Made by a program: the position numbers and the translations under genes. 64,000 bases of DNA from Streptomyces sp. NBC_01497 (GTDB taxonomy: Bacteria > Actinomycetota > Actinomycetes > Streptomycetales > Streptomycetaceae), in the NCBI RefSeq assembly GCF_036250695.1, contig NZ_CP109427.1, positions 5,022,001-5,086,000 on the forward strand, read 5' to 3'. Position 1 is the stretch's first letter, and the number at the start of each line of letters is the position of its first letter. The notes beneath the pieces were generated by a model that was not told the DNA's origin, searched no databases, and saw only the letters and a program-made list of their open reading frames with translations. Below, in pieces: positions 1 to 9,749 of this stretch.

Positions 1-90
1 CGGTTGTTCTTGTCGCAGGAGTTCGTGGACAAGCCGCTCGACGCGGACGATGCCAAACATCCGCTGGTGATGGCCTTCTCGACACACTGA
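1..90 (+). CDS. 3' end of an unidentified gene (partial)
   Basis: Reading frame 1 is open from the window edge and ends in TGA. It gives a 29-residue tail ending in LVMAFSTH. Codons end mostly in G or C, which fits real coding sequence. The tail has no motif I recognise, so no function is assigned. The next gene lies about 165 bases downstream on the same strand; the gap holds no obvious hairpin. Confidence 0.5.
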   Translation, partial: RLFLSQEFVDKPLDADDAKHPLVMAFSTH

Positions 91-255
91 GGCCGAACGA
101 AGGACCACCACTTCCCCGCCGTCGTGGCCGGAATGCCGCGGAATTCCACAATCCGGGGGGCTTCTGGCCGGTAGGGGGCGCGCATCCTCGAACAAGCGTG
201 TAGCTTGCCGGGTCTAGGAACCGGGGGGCCCAGGCCGCTTCGGCTGGGATGGGGG

Positions 256-933
256 ATGTCGATGGGCGTACGGCTCATGGTGATCGACGATCATCGGCTG
301 CTGGCGGAAGCACTGGCTTCGGCACTGAAACTGCGCGGGCACCGGGTGCTCGCCTCGGCGGCGCCCACGGCGGGCGCCGCCGAACTGGTGGTGAGCAGGG
401 CGCCCGAGGTGTGCCTGATGGGGACGGCGGCTCCGGCGGAACCGGGCGCGTTCGACCCGATCGTGCGGATCAAGCGGGACCGTCCGCAGGTCGCGGTGGT
501 CGTACTCGGCCCGGTCCCGAGCCCGCGCGGTATCGCCGCCGCGTTCGCGGCCGGGGCGTCGGGCTACGTGCGCCACGACGAGCGGATCGAGGGCGTCGAA
601 CGGGCGATGGTGAAGGCCCGCGCGGGGGAGACGGCGGTGGCGCCCGGGCTGCTGCAGGGCGCGTTCACGGAGCTGCTCCACCCGGCGGTGCAGCCGGACG
701 ACGAGGGCCAGCGGCTGCTCGCGATGCTGACGCCGCGTGAGATCGAGGTGCTGGTCAGGGTCGCGGAGGGCGAGGACACGCGGCAGATCGCGGCGGGCAT
801 GAACATCGCTCCGTCCACGGCGCGCACGCACGTCCAGCGGGTCCTGATGAAACTCAATGTGGGCTCGCGCCTGGAGGCGGCGGCCCTGGCCGCCCGCACC
901 GGCCTGCTCGACCGGGCGGAACGCGAGGCCTGA
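256..933 (+). CDS. LuxR-type regulator with a degenerate receiver domain
   Basis: The 225-residue protein has the layout of a NarL-type response regulator: an N-terminal receiver-like domain (about residues 3-120, beginning VRLMVIDDHRL) and a C-terminal LuxR helix-turn-helix (TPREIEVLVRVAEGEDTRQI, then STARTHVQRVLMKL). The position that normally carries the phosphorylated Asp reads CLMGTAAP, so it is Gly, and the conserved Lys near the end of the receiver is Arg (GYVRHD). Only the acidic pair IDD remains. Phosphorylation-independent control is therefore likely. No sensor kinase is adjacent. ATG 256 was chosen because homology begins there; ATG 262 and a TTG at 205 are also possible. It converges with galK. 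Confidence 0.8.
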   Translation: MSMGVRLMVIDDHRLLAEALASALKLRGHRVLASAAPTAGAAELVVSRAPEVCLMGTAAPAEPGAFDPIVRIKRDRPQVAVVVLGPVPSPRGIAAAFAAGASGYVRHDERIEGVERAMVKARAGETAVAPGLLQGAFTELLHPAVQPDDEGQRLLAMLTPREIEVLVRVAEGEDTRQIAAGMNIAPSTARTHVQRVLMKLNVGSRLEAAALAARTGLLDRAEREA

Positions 934-1209
934 CCCCGCGCGCGACCCGTCCGGCTCCGGCGCGGACCGATGGCCGGCCGCGGCCGCCCACGGGACGGCC
1001 GCGGCCGTGGCACCGCGCGCCGACTGCGCGGACCTGCGCCGATCTGTGCCGACCGATGGGCCTGCGCCGACCTGCGCCGACCGGTGGGCCTGCGGAGTCC
1101 GCTGGGTCGGCGGAGACCGGTGGGCCTGCGCAGACCGCCGGGTGGCCTGGGGACACGGGCCCGCACGGCCGCCGGGCCGGCGCGCGTACCGCGCACCGGC
1201 CCGCCCGGC
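934..1209. other. Intergenic region between convergent LuxR gene and galK, with short repeats
   Basis: No gene is visible. The stretch holds a terminator-like hairpin near its left end and three copies of a 16-base unit reading GACCGRTGGGCCTGCG at about 1051, 1079 and 1115. The repeats are short and GC-rich, so they may be simple drift. Confidence 0.5.
975..1007. terminator. Hairpin between convergent genes
   Basis: The arms 975-986 and 996-1007 are perfectly complementary (each CGGCCGCGGCCG) around a 9-base loop. It lies 42 bases after the LuxR stop and could serve both converging transcripts. No T-run follows, as is usual in Streptomyces. Confidence 0.5.
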
Positions 1210-2394
1210 TTACGCCACCCGGTGCGCGCCCCGCGAGGGGGTCGCCTCGAAGACGCGCGGCGCCGCGTACGCCGCCTCGGCGAACGCGGCCTCGACGCCC
1301 TTCGTCACGCGCTCCACGTCGCCCGACTCGACCAGCACGATCGCCGAACCGCCGAAGCCGCCGCCCGTCATCCGCGCGCCCAGCGCGCCGGCCGCCACCG
1401 ACGCCTCGACCGTCAGGTCCAGTTCGTCGCAGGAGACCCGCAGGTCGTCCCTGAGGGAGGCGTGTCCCTCCAGCAGGATCCGGCCCGTCGCGCGCGTCTC
1501 GCCCGCTTCCAGCAGTGTGATCACCCGCTCGACCCGGGCGTCGTCGCTCACCACGTGCCGTACGTAGCGCACCACGTTCTCCGCCACGCCCGCCGCCTGA
1601 AGGCGGGCGAGCGCGTCGGGCAGCTCCGCGAACGGCACGTCCCGCAGGGCGCGCACGCCAAGTGTGCGCGCCCCCGCCTCGCACCCGTCCCGGCGTTCCG
1701 CGTACGCGCCGTCGCCCAGAGCGTGCTTGACGCGCGTGTCGACGACCAGCAGCCGCAGTCCCTGCGCGGCCAGGTCGAAGGGGACCTGGCGCTGCGTCAG
1801 GTCGCGCGTGTCGAGGTACAGCGCGTGCCCCTCGGCGCAGCACGCCGACGCCATCTGGTCCATGACCCCGCAGGGCACGCCCACGAACTCGTTCTCCGCG
1901 CGCTGTGCCAGCAGCGCCGCGTCGGCCGGGGCGAGCCCCAGCCCGTACAGGTCGCTGAGCGCTGTCGCCGTCGCGACCTCAAGAGCCGCCGAGGACGACA
2001 GGCCGGCGCCCGTCGGCACGGTGGACGTCACATGGATGTCCGCGCCGCCGACCTCGTGGCCCGCCTCGCGCAGCGCCCAGACGACGCCCGCCGGGTAGGC
2101 GGCCCAGCCGCCGTCCCCCGAGCGGGGCGTCAGCGAGGCGATCTCCAGCTGGATCACGCCCTGCGGGGCGTCGGCCGAGTGCAGCCGCAGGACGCCGTCC
2201 GAACGCCGCGACACGGCCGCGACGGTCGTGTGCGGCAGCGCGAGGGGCATGACGAAGCCCTCGTTGAAGTCGGTGTACTCACCGATGAGGTTGACCCGGC
2301 CGGGTGCCGCCCAGACCCCTTCCGGCGCTGCCCCGTACAGCTCGGTGAATCCCTCGACGGTGGCTATGGGCGCCTCGCTGCCGGTCTCGCTCAC
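1210..2394 (-). CDS. galK: Galactokinase
   Basis: This 394-residue GHMP kinase phosphorylates galactose at C1 with ATP, the first step of the Leloir pathway. The galactose signature [17 protein letters not shown] lies near residue 30, and the ATP-binding GHMP motif [15 protein letters not shown] follows near residue 120. The C-terminal GHMP motif reads [17 protein letters not shown]. Length is typical. The GTG start at 2394 overlaps the galE stop as GTGA, so it is the last gene of a galT-galE-galK operon read leftward. Translational coupling to galE is likely. Confidence 0.95.
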   Translation of the reverse strand: MSETGSEAPIATVEGFTELYGAAPEGVWAAPGRVNLIGEYTDFNEGFVMPLALPHTTVAAVSRRSDGVLRLHSADAPQGVIQLEIASLTPRSGDGGWAAYPAGVVWALREAGHEVGGADIHVTSTVPTGAGLSSSAALEVATATALSDLYGLGLAPADAALLAQRAENEFVGVPCGVMDQMASACCAEGHALYLDTRDLTQRQVPFDLAAQGLRLLVVDTRVKHALGDGAYAERRDGCEAGARTLGVRALRDVPFAELPDALARLQAAGVAENVVRYVRHVVSDDARVERVITLLEAGETRATGRILLEGHASLRDDLRVSCDELDLTVEASVAAGALGARMTGGGFGGSAIVLVESGDVERVTKGVEAAFAEAAYAAPRVFEATPSRGAHRVA

Positions 2395-3353
2395 GTGTTC
2401 CTCCGGGTGAAGTTCCAGGCGTCCTCGACGATGCCCGCGAGGTCCGCGCGGCTCGGTGTCCAGCCCAGCCGCTCGTGCGCCGTGCGGGCCGACGCGACCA
2501 GGACCGCCGGGTCGCCGTCGCGGCGTCCCGCGGTCACCTCGGGCACGGGGTGACCGGTGACCTTGCGCACGGTGTCGATGACCTCGCGGACGGAGAACCC
2601 GTTGCCGTTGCCGAGGTTGCAGATCAGGTGCTCGCCCGGGGTGGCGGCGCCGAGCGCGGCGAGATGGGCCTCGGCCAGGTCGGCGACGTGGATGTAGTCG
2701 CGCACGCAGGTGCCGTCCGGCGTCGGGTAGTCGTCCCCGTACACGGAGATCGACTCGCGCTTGCCGAGCGCGACCTGCAGCACCAGCGGGATGAGGTGCG
2801 ACTCGGGGTCGTGCCGCTCGCCCGCCGCGCCGTACGCGCCGGCCACGTTGAAGTACCGCAGCGACACCGCCGCGAGGCCGTGTGCCGCGCACTCGCTCGC
2901 GATCATGTGGTCGACGGCGAGCTTCGTCGCACCGTACGGGTTGGTCGGCGCCGTCGGGTCGCTCTCCGTGATGGGCGTGGAGACGGGCTCCCCGTACGTC
3001 GCCGCCGTGGAGGAGAACACGAGCGTGCGCACCCCGGCGTCGCGCATGGCGGAGAGCAGCGCCATCGAGCCGCCGACGTTGTTGTCCCAGTACTTCTCCG
3101 GCTTGACGACGGACTCGCCGACCTGCGAGGAGGCCGCGAAGTGGAGCACCGCGTCGTAGGAGTCGTCGAGCCAGCGGGCCGCGTCGTGCACCCGGCCCTC
3201 GATGAACTCGGCGCCCTCGGGTACGCCCGCGACGAAGCCCGTGGACAGGTCGTCCAGCACGCTCACGCGGTGCCCGGCCTGCAGCAGATGTGTCGCGACC
3301 ACGCTGCCGACATAGCCGGCGCCACCAGTGACCAGGTATTTCTTGCTACTCAC
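2391..3353 (-). CDS. galE: UDP-glucose 4-epimerase
   Basis: This 320-residue short-chain dehydrogenase-type epimerase interconverts UDP-galactose and UDP-glucose. The NAD-binding GGAGYVGS motif is at residue 10, the catalytic YGATK (YxxxK) follows TNP near residue 148, and SSTAATYG carries the active Ser/Thr region. Length is normal for the short bacterial form. The GTG start overlaps the galT stop (GTGA), and its own stop overlaps the galK start. It is the middle gene of the gal operon. Confidence 0.95.
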   Translation of the reverse strand: MSSKKYLVTGGAGYVGSVVATHLLQAGHRVSVLDDLSTGFVAGVPEGAEFIEGRVHDAARWLDDSYDAVLHFAASSQVGESVVKPEKYWDNNVGGSMALLSAMRDAGVRTLVFSSTAATYGEPVSTPITESDPTAPTNPYGATKLAVDHMIASECAAHGLAAVSLRYFNVAGAYGAAGERHDPESHLIPLVLQVALGKRESISVYGDDYPTPDGTCVRDYIHVADLAEAHLAALGAATPGEHLICNLGNGNGFSVREVIDTVRKVTGHPVPEVTAGRRDGDPAVLVASARTAHERLGWTPSRADLAGIVEDAWNFTRRNT

Positions 3354-4393
3354 TCGCTCGCTACCTCTCGCAGTCGCGCCGCCGCCGCCTCGGGCGGTAC
3401 GTCGTTGATGAACACGCCCATGCCGGACTCGGAGCCGGCGAGGTACTTCAGCTTGCCCAACGTACGGCGAATGGTGAAAAGCTCCAGGTGCAACGCGAAG
3501 TCCTCGCGTCCCTGCGCCCGGAACGGCGCCTGGTGCCAGGCCGAGATGTAGGGGGTGCGCGGCTGGCCGGGACCGAAGATCCGGTCGAAGCGGCGCAGCA
3601 GCTCCAGGTATACGCGGGGGAACTCCGCACGGGCCCCGTCGTCCAGGCCCCGCAGGTCGGTGACGCGCCGCTTGGGGTAGAGGTGCACCTCGTAGGGCCA
3701 GTGCGCCGCGTAGGGCACGAACGCCGTCCAGTGCTCGCCTTCCAGCACGATCCGCTCGCCGTCGGCGCGTTCGCGGGCGACGACGTCCTCGAAGAGGTTG
3801 CGGCCGGTGGCGGTCCGGTGCGCGGCCGCGGAGCGCAGCATGAGCGCCGTGCGCGGGGTGACGAAGGGGTAGGCGTAGATCTGCCCATGGGGGTGGGCGA
3901 GCGTGACGCCGATCTCCGCACCGCGGTTCTCGAACGGGAAGACCTGTTCGACCTGGGGGAGTTCGGCGAGTTCCGCCGTGCGGTCGGTCCACACGTCGAG
4001 GACGAGCGCCGCCTGCTCGTCGTCGAGGTCCGCGAACGACGCGTCGTGGTCGGAGGCGAAGCAGACGACCTCGCAGCGGCCGGCGTCTCCGGACAGGGAG
4101 GGGAACCGGTTCTCGAAGACGACGACGTCGTAGTCGCTGTCCGGGATCTCGGTGTGCCGTCCGTCGCGGGACGGGTCGAGGGGGCACTCGTCGGCGGGCG
4201 GGTGGTAGGTGCGCTCCTGGCGGTGTGAGGCGACGGCGACGGCGTCCCCGAGGAGCGGGTCGTGACGCACCTCCGAGGAGGTGGCGACCCGGCCGAGCGG
4301 CCGCGCGTCGACGGCGTCGCGTACGACGTCGTCGCGGCGGTCGTAGTAGATCAGCTCACGGCCGTCGGCGAGCGTGGTCACCGTCTTCTTCAT
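3350..4393 (-). CDS. galT: Galactose-1-phosphate uridylyltransferase
   Basis: This 347-residue enzyme transfers UMP from UDP-glucose to galactose-1-phosphate. The catalytic [10 protein letters not shown] motif with the nucleophilic second His is present, as is the N-terminal ECPLDP stretch typical of the family. ATG 4393 follows a GGAGAG ribosome site at a good distance; an in-frame start 60 bases upstream has no such site and lies inside the candidate operator. It is the first gene of the operon. Confidence 0.94.
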   Translation of the reverse strand: MKKTVTTLADGRELIYYDRRDDVVRDAVDARPLGRVATSSEVRHDPLLGDAVAVASHRQERTYHPPADECPLDPSRDGRHTEIPDSDYDVVVFENRFPSLSGDAGRCEVVCFASDHDASFADLDDEQAALVLDVWTDRTAELAELPQVEQVFPFENRGAEIGVTLAHPHGQIYAYPFVTPRTALMLRSAAAHRTATGRNLFEDVVARERADGERIVLEGEHWTAFVPYAAHWPYEVHLYPKRRVTDLRGLDDGARAEFPRVYLELLRRFDRIFGPGQPRTPYISAWHQAPFRAQGREDFALHLELFTIRRTLGKLKYLAGSESGMGVFINDVPPEAAAARLREVASE

Positions 4394-4427
4394 GGTCTCT
4401 CCTGTCGGCGCGCGCGCCGGCCTGATG

Positions 4428-4485
4428 CGCAACACATACAAACATAATCGCACACATAGAAAGCATGGAGGCGGCCTCTAGTCAA
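4428..4485 (-). promoter_or_regulatory. Candidate gal operon promoter and operator
   Basis: Read on the minus strand, TTGACT (4485-4480) and TTCTAT (4461-4456) are separated by 18 bases and resemble a -35/-10 pair. Just downstream, 4428-4456 is strikingly AT-rich for this genome, with TGTGTGCGATTATG followed by TTTGTATGTGTTG. This T-G-rich repeated half-site pattern is like operators of DeoR/LacI-type sugar repressors. Its place across the start of transcription suits a repressor. No regulator gene lies next to the operon. Confidence 0.5.
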
Positions 4486-4983
4486 GGGATGACCCAAGAA
4501 CCGCCGCGAAATCCGCTCACGATCCAACAAAGTACGTCACGGGCTGTCATGGACGAGGTCCCCGGGGCGAACAGCCGCCGCGTGAGGCGCGTCAGGCGCC
4601 GCCCGCCCGCCCGGCTCACCGGGGCGGAAAGGCCGGTGCGGGCGGCCTCGCGGGGGCGCGCGAACGGCTCCGGGAGCGCATCCTGCCGTAACAGCGCGCA
4701 CGGCGGCTCGACGCGAAACGCGCGCGACCCTCCGCCCACCCGAGCGCCCCCCACCCCAGCGCGCACCCGCCCCGGAGCGGCCTCGGCGAGGCGCCCGACC
4801 GGTCCGCCCCCGCCTTCCCCACGCCCCGGACGGCACGCGACGTCCGGGACCTCCCGGCGAACGCCGAGGTCACCGATCCGTGGTGCCCGTCACCTCCCTG
4901 ATACCCGTGGGGAAGGCGCTGCCGGGAGGCGCTGAGGGATAGGGTTGGTGCCTTCTGCGACACGCCTGGGAGGTGCCTGCCCG
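4486..4983. other. Intergenic region between divergent galT and dnaE
   Basis: About 500 bases without a convincing gene. Short frames on both strands have no ribosome sites, low-complexity products and no motif. The right end holds a possible -10 (TAGGGT near 4937) and the GGGAGGTG ribosome site of dnaE. Confidence 0.4.
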
Positions 4984-7900
4984 GTGACGAAAAGCTTTGT
5001 TCACCTGCACAATCACACCGAGTACTCGATGCTCGACGGGGCTCAGCGGCTCAAGCCGATGTTCGACGAAGTGGCGCGGCAGGAGATGCCCGCCATCGCC
5101 ATGTCGGACCACGGCAACATGTTCGGGGCCTACGAGTTGTACCAGGTCTCCCAGGGCTTCCCGGACGTCAAGCCGATCATCGGCATCGAGGCGTATGTGG
5201 CACCGTCCTCGCGGCGGAACCGGAAGCAGGAGTTCTGGGGGCCCGGCGGGCAACGGGCGATGTCGGACGACGGTGAGGGGTCGAAGGACGTCTCCGGTGG
5301 CGGCCGGTTCACCCACATGACGATGTGGGCCGAGAACGTCGAGGGCCTGCGGAACCTCTTCTACCTCTCGACCGAGGCCAGCTATACGGGACAGTTCCCC
5401 GCCGGCAAGGCCCGCATGGACATGGAGCTCATCAGTGAGCACTCGGCGGGCATCATCGGCACGACCGGATGCCCCTCCGGCGCGATCCAGACCCGTCTGC
5501 GCCTCGGCCAGTACGACGAGGCGGTGAAGACCGCGTCCGCCTACCAGGACATCCTGGGCAAGGAGAACTACTTCCTTGAGCTGATGGACCACGGCCTCGA
5601 CCTGGAGCGCAACGTCCGCGACGATCTTCTGCGCCTGGCGAAGGAGCTGAAGATCCCGCTCCTCGCCACCAACGACGCGCACTACGTCCTGGAGGAGCAC
5701 GCGGACGCGCACGACAACCTGCTCTGCATCGGCGTCGGGAAGAACAAGGACCACCCGGGCCGCTTCAAGTTCAACGGCACCGGCTATTACCTCAAGACCG
5801 CGCGGGAGATGCGGGAGCTGTTCTCCGAGCTCCCCGAGGCCTGCGACAACACGCTCCTCATCGCCGAGCGCATCGGGTCGTACAAGGAAGTCTTCGACCA
5901 CAACGACGAGATGCCGCAGTACCCGGACGTGCCGGAGGGCGAGAACCAGGAGTCGTGGCTGCGCAAGGAGGTCATGAAGGGTCTCGCCGTCCGCTACGGC
6001 GACCCCATCCCGCAAGAGGTGCTGGAGCGCTTCGAGACCGAGATGACGGTCATCGGGCCCATGGGCTTCTCGTCGTACTTCCTCGTCGTGGCGGACATCT
6101 GCCGCCATGCCCGGGAGAGCAAGATCCCCGTCGGTCCTGGCCGTGGTTCGGCCACCGGGTCGATCGTCGCCTACGCCACCCGCATCACCGAACTGTGCCC
6201 CCTGGAGCACGGTCTCCTGTTCGAGCGGTTCCTCAACCCGGAGCGCATCAACCCGCCCGACGTCGACCTCGACTTCGACGACCGGCAGCGCGACGCCATG
6301 GTCCGCTACGTCGTGGAGAAGTACGGCGACGAGTACACCGCCCTGGTCAACACCTTCGGCAAGCTCAAGGCCAAGAACGCGATCAAGGACACCAGCCGCC
6401 TCCTCGGCTACCCCTTCTCGCACGGTGAGCGGATCACCAAGGCGCTTCCGCCGGACGTGATGGGCAAGAGCATCCCCATCAACGGGATCTTCGACCCCTC
6501 GCACCCGCGCTACGGCGAGGCCGGCGAGATCCGGGCCCTGTACGAGGGCGAGCCCGACGTGCGGAAGGTCGTCGAGGGCGCCAAGGGCGTCGAGGGCCTG
6601 ATCCGCAACACCGGCGTGCACGCCGCCGCGGTGATCCTGTCGAAGACGAAGCTCACCGACCGCATCCCGCTGCACATGCGGGCCAAGGACGGCGTCAAGA
6701 TCACCGGTTTCGACTACCCCAGTTGCGAGAACATGGGGCTGGTCAAGATGGACTTCCTGGGGCTTCGCAACCTCGGCGTCATCGACCAGGCGATCCACAA
6801 CATCCGCGAGAACCGCGGGATCAACATCTGCACCGTCCCCGACCCGGGGGACGACGCCACACCGATCCCGCTCGACGACGCGGTCACGTACCAGCTCCTG
6901 GCGCGCGGCGACACCTTCGGTGTGTTCCAGCTCGACGGCGCGGGCATGCGCACCCTGCTGAAGCTGATGGAACCGACCCGGTTCGAGGACATCGCGGCGG
7001 CCCTCGCCCTGTACCGGCCGGGTCCGATGGCGGCGAACGCGCACACGAACTACGCGCACCGCAAGACCGGCCGCCAGGAGATCCAGCCGATCCACCCCGA
7101 GCTGCGCGAGGCCCTGGAGCCGATCCTCGGCAACACGTTCCACCTGCTCATCTACCAAGAGCAGATCATGGCGATCGCACGGCAGCTCGCGGGGTACACC
7201 CTCGGCGGCGCCGACCTGCTGCGCCGGGCGATGGGCAAGAAGAAGCCCGAGGTGCTGGCCGCGGAGTGGGAGAAGTTCCACGACGGCATGCGGGACAACG
7301 GCTACTCCGAGGAGTCCATCAAGGCCCTGTGGGACGTCATGCTCCCCTTCTCGGGGTACGCGTTCAACAAGTCCCACACGGCCGGCTACGGCCTCGTCAG
7401 CTTCTGGACCGCCTACCTGAAGGCGAACTTCCCCGCGGAGTACATGGCGGCTCTGCTGACCTCGGTGGGTGACGACAAGGACAAGGCCGGCCTGTATCTC
7501 GCCGATGCCCGCAAGCTCGGTGTCCAGGTGCTGCAGCCCGACATCAACGAGTCCGTCGCGGACTTCACCGCCATCGGCGAGAACGTCCGCTTCGGCCTGC
7601 GCTCCGTCCGCAACGTCGGGGAAGGCGTGATCGAGTCGCTCGTCGCGACCCGCAAGTCCAAGGGCAAGTTCACCTCGTTCGCCGACTTCCTCGACAAGGC
7701 CGAGGTGCCCGCGCTGAACAAGCGCGCGGTCGAGTCCCTGATCAAGGCCGGCGCCTTCGACTCGCTCGGCAGCCCCCGCAAGGGCCTGTCCGCGATCCAT
7801 GAGGACGCGATCGACTCGGTCATCCCCGTGAAGAAGGCCGCCGCCTTCGGGCAGGACGACCTGTTCGCCGGGCTCGGCGGTGACGACACGGCCGGGGCCC

Positions 7901-8577
7901 CCGCCTTCGGCCTCGACTTCGCCATCAACCCCAGTGAGTGGCCGCGCAAGCAGCTCCTCGCGACGGAACGGGAGATGCTCGGCCTCTACGTGTCGGCGCA
8001 CCCGCTGGACGGCACCGACCACATCCTGTCGCGGCACCGGGACGTCACGATCCCCGAGCTCCTCGGCTCTGGCCGGTCCGAGGGCGTGGTGAAGCTGGCG
8101 GGGCTGATCACCAACGTCGAACGCAAGATGACCAAGCAGGGCAACGCCTGGGCGCTGGTGAACCTCGCCGACCGTGACGGGGAGATGGAGGTCCTGTTCT
8201 TCCCGGCCTCCTACCAGCTCGTCCAGCACGCACTGATCCCGGACTCGGTCGTCACGGTCTCGGGACGCCTCAACGACCGGGACGGCGCCATCAGCCTCTT
8301 CGGCCAGGAACTGGAAGTACTCGACGTGTCCTCGGCGGAGAGCGGCGGCAAACCGCCCGTGGTGCTGGCGTTCCAGTCCCACAAGATCAGTGAGCCGTCG
8401 ATCGCGGAGCTCAAGCGCATCCTGACCGCGCACCGGGGCGACAGTCCCGTCCGGATGCGAGTCCAGGCTCCGCAGAAGACCGTCCTGTACGAACTCGGCT
8501 ACACGGTCGACCCCACGTCGGTCGCCTCCGACATCAAGGGCGCTTTCGGGCCGGACGCCTGGATCGGCGTCGCGTGA
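4984..8577 (+). CDS. dnaE: DNA polymerase III alpha subunit (replicative type)
   Basis: The 1197-residue C-family polymerase starts with a PHP domain (FVHLHNHTEYSMLDGA) and continues with the polymerase palm. The catalytic aspartates lie in PPDVDLDFDDRQRD near residue 430 and in the later FGVFQLDGAGMR region. Further on are helix-hairpin-helix and OB-fold parts (GVVKLAGLITNVERKMTKQG). GTG 4984 was chosen because GGGAGGTG lies 8 bases upstream; a start 39 bases earlier has none. Streptomyces often carry more than one dnaE, so this may be the main or a second copy; the window cannot tell. It stands alone, divergent from gal. Confidence 0.93.
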   Translation: MTKSFVHLHNHTEYSMLDGAQRLKPMFDEVARQEMPAIAMSDHGNMFGAYELYQVSQGFPDVKPIIGIEAYVAPSSRRNRKQEFWGPGGQRAMSDDGEGSKDVSGGGRFTHMTMWAENVEGLRNLFYLSTEASYTGQFPAGKARMDMELISEHSAGIIGTTGCPSGAIQTRLRLGQYDEAVKTASAYQDILGKENYFLELMDHGLDLERNVRDDLLRLAKELKIPLLATNDAHYVLEEHADAHDNLLCIGVGKNKDHPGRFKFNGTGYYLKTAREMRELFSELPEACDNTLLIAERIGSYKEVFDHNDEMPQYPDVPEGENQESWLRKEVMKGLAVRYGDPIPQEVLERFETEMTVIGPMGFSSYFLVVADICRHARESKIPVGPGRGSATGSIVAYATRITELCPLEHGLLFERFLNPERINPPDVDLDFDDRQRDAMVRYVVEKYGDEYTALVNTFGKLKAKNAIKDTSRLLGYPFSHGERITKALPPDVMGKSIPINGIFDPSHPRYGEAGEIRALYEGEPDVRKVVEGAKGVEGLIRNTGVHAAAVILSKTKLTDRIPLHMRAKDGVKITGFDYPSCENMGLVKMDFLGLRNLGVIDQAIHNIRENRGINICTVPDPGDDATPIPLDDAVTYQLLARGDTFGVFQLDGAGMRTLLKLMEPTRFEDIAAALALYRPGPMAANAHTNYAHRKTGRQEIQPIHPELREALEPILGNTFHLLIYQEQIMAIARQLAGYTLGGADLLRRAMGKKKPEVLAAEWEKFHDGMRDNGYSEESIKALWDVMLPFSGYAFNKSHTAGYGLVSFWTAYLKANFPAEYMAALLTSVGDDKDKAGLYLADARKLGVQVLQPDINESVADFTAIGENVRFGLRSVRNVGEGVIESLVATRKSKGKFTSFADFLDKAEVPALNKRAVESLIKAGAFDSLGSPRKGLSAIHEDAIDSVIPVKKAAAFGQDDLFAGLGGDDTAGAPAFGLDFAINPSEWPRKQLLATEREMLGLYVSAHPLDGTDHILSRHRDVTIPELLGSGRSEGVVKLAGLITNVERKMTKQGNAWALVNLADRDGEMEVLFFPASYQLVQHALIPDSVVTVSGRLNDRDGAISLFGQELEVLDVSSAESGGKPPVVLAFQSHKISEPSIAELKRILTAHRGDSPVRMRVQAPQKTVLYELGYTVDPTSVASDIKGAFGPDAWIGVA

Positions 8578-9053
8578 GTAGGCGACGGGGCGCCTCCCCC
8601 GGGCAGGAACCCCGGCCGGGCCGCACGCAGCGGTGAGGCGGCGGCGCGCCCGGCCCTGACACGGGCCGGGCGCGCCGGGACCTCCGGGTCGGACCTCCGG
8701 GTCGGACCCCGGGGCGAACCCCGGCCCCGGATCGCCGGATCCGGGGAAGTACCAGGCGGGACGCGGGTGTACGGCCTGGACGAGGTGCTGCCGGTGGCGG
8801 CCGCCGTCCCCGGTCGACGCGGTCGGCCCCGGCCTTCGGGCCCCGCGGGTCGAGGCGACCGTCGTCCAGGACGCGGCCCCGGCGATGTCCGCCGGCGGAT
8901 GTCCGGAGCGCGCCGCCGACAACCGTGCCGCCGCGCCACCGACCACCGTGCCGCCGCGCCACCGACCACCGCACCCTTGTGGCCTGTCCCGGCGCCCTCG
9001 CGGCCCGTCCTGGCGCGTGGCCCGCGGACCAGGCGGCCGAGCCACCGCGCCGG
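8578..9053. other. Intergenic region with terminator and a 23-bp tandem repeat
   Basis: No convincing gene. It contains the dnaE terminator and, at 8922-8967, two perfect head-to-tail copies of a 23-base unit beginning ACCGTGCCGCCGCGCC. The frames that cross it give only Arg/Pro-rich low-complexity peptides. Confidence 0.5.
8642..8677 (+). terminator. Strong hairpin terminator after dnaE
   Basis: A perfect 15-base stem (arms 8642-8656 and 8663-8677) encloses the 6-base loop TGACAC, 64 bases after the dnaE stop. No T-run follows. It could also stop leftward transcription from the acetyltransferase. Confidence 0.75.
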
Positions 9054-9503
9054 TCAGCCGGTCAGGCGCTTCACCAGCGTGTATTCCGTTACGCCCGGCG
9101 GGTAGTCCTCGATCGCCGCCACCACCTCGTACCCCTGCTTGACGTAGAAGCCCGGGGCCTGGAAGTCCCAGGTCTCCAACCGGCAGCGCGCACACCCCCG
9201 TTCGTCCCGCGCGAGACGTTCCGCTTCCGCCAGCAGACGGGTCCCGAGCCGGGCTCCGCGATGGCGGCCCTCGACCCACAACAGGTCCACGTGCAGCCAG
9301 CGCGCCCAGGTCCGGCCGCTCAGCCCGCCCGCGAGCAGGCCCGTGGTCTCCTCCACCAGCCAGATGTGCAGCGGGAGTTCGTCCTCGGAGGGCGTCCCGC
9401 GCAGCGCCCGGAGCGTGGGTGAGCGTTGGGTGTTGGTCTCGCGCAGGCGTTCCCCGAGCAGCACGTGCCGCTCCTTGTCGACCCCGGTCTCCATACGGAA
9501 CAT
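9054..9503 (-). CDS. GNAT-family N-acetyltransferase
   Basis: The 149-residue protein has the GNAT acetyl-CoA motif A pattern RHRGARLGTRLLAEAE (R/Q-x-x-G-x-G/A) after strand VDLLWVEG, and the typical C-terminal FYVKQGYEVVA strand. The substrate is unknown. ATG 9503 was preferred over GTG 9521 and ATG 9494; a weak GTGGGG ribosome site precedes it. It is a single gene read leftward towards dnaE. Confidence 0.8.
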   Translation of the reverse strand: MFRMETGVDKERHVLLGERLRETNTQRSPTLRALRGTPSEDELPLHIWLVEETTGLLAGGLSGRTWARWLHVDLLWVEGRHRGARLGTRLLAEAERLARDERGCARCRLETWDFQAPGFYVKQGYEVVAAIEDYPPGVTEYTLVKRLTG

Positions 9504-9749
9504 GCGCCCCACAGTAAGCACAGGAGTCGGCCAGTTCTGCGTTTTCCCTTCCGCTTAGGGCCCTCACCCGTAACCTGATCCTCAGCGCCGGTGGGGGCCG
9601 GTGCGCAGCAGGGGTGAAACCGGTCGGGCGCGACGCCCGGGGCGGGGTCGGCGGTCCCGGACGGCGACGGCCGGGCCGGGGACCGTCCGATCCGCGCGCC
9701 GGGCCTCGCGTCGTCGGCTTCGCTCCCCACCTTCTGGGGGTGTCCTTAC

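Noticed and set aside
8922..8967. CRISPR-like repeat
   Set aside because: The two 23-base units are directly adjacent without spacers.
4870..9567. A 1565-codon open frame on the minus strand opposite dnaE
   Set aside because: It mirrors the codon bias of dnaE, has no start signal or motif, and its Arg/Val/Asp-rich product is typical of antisense frames in GC-rich genes.
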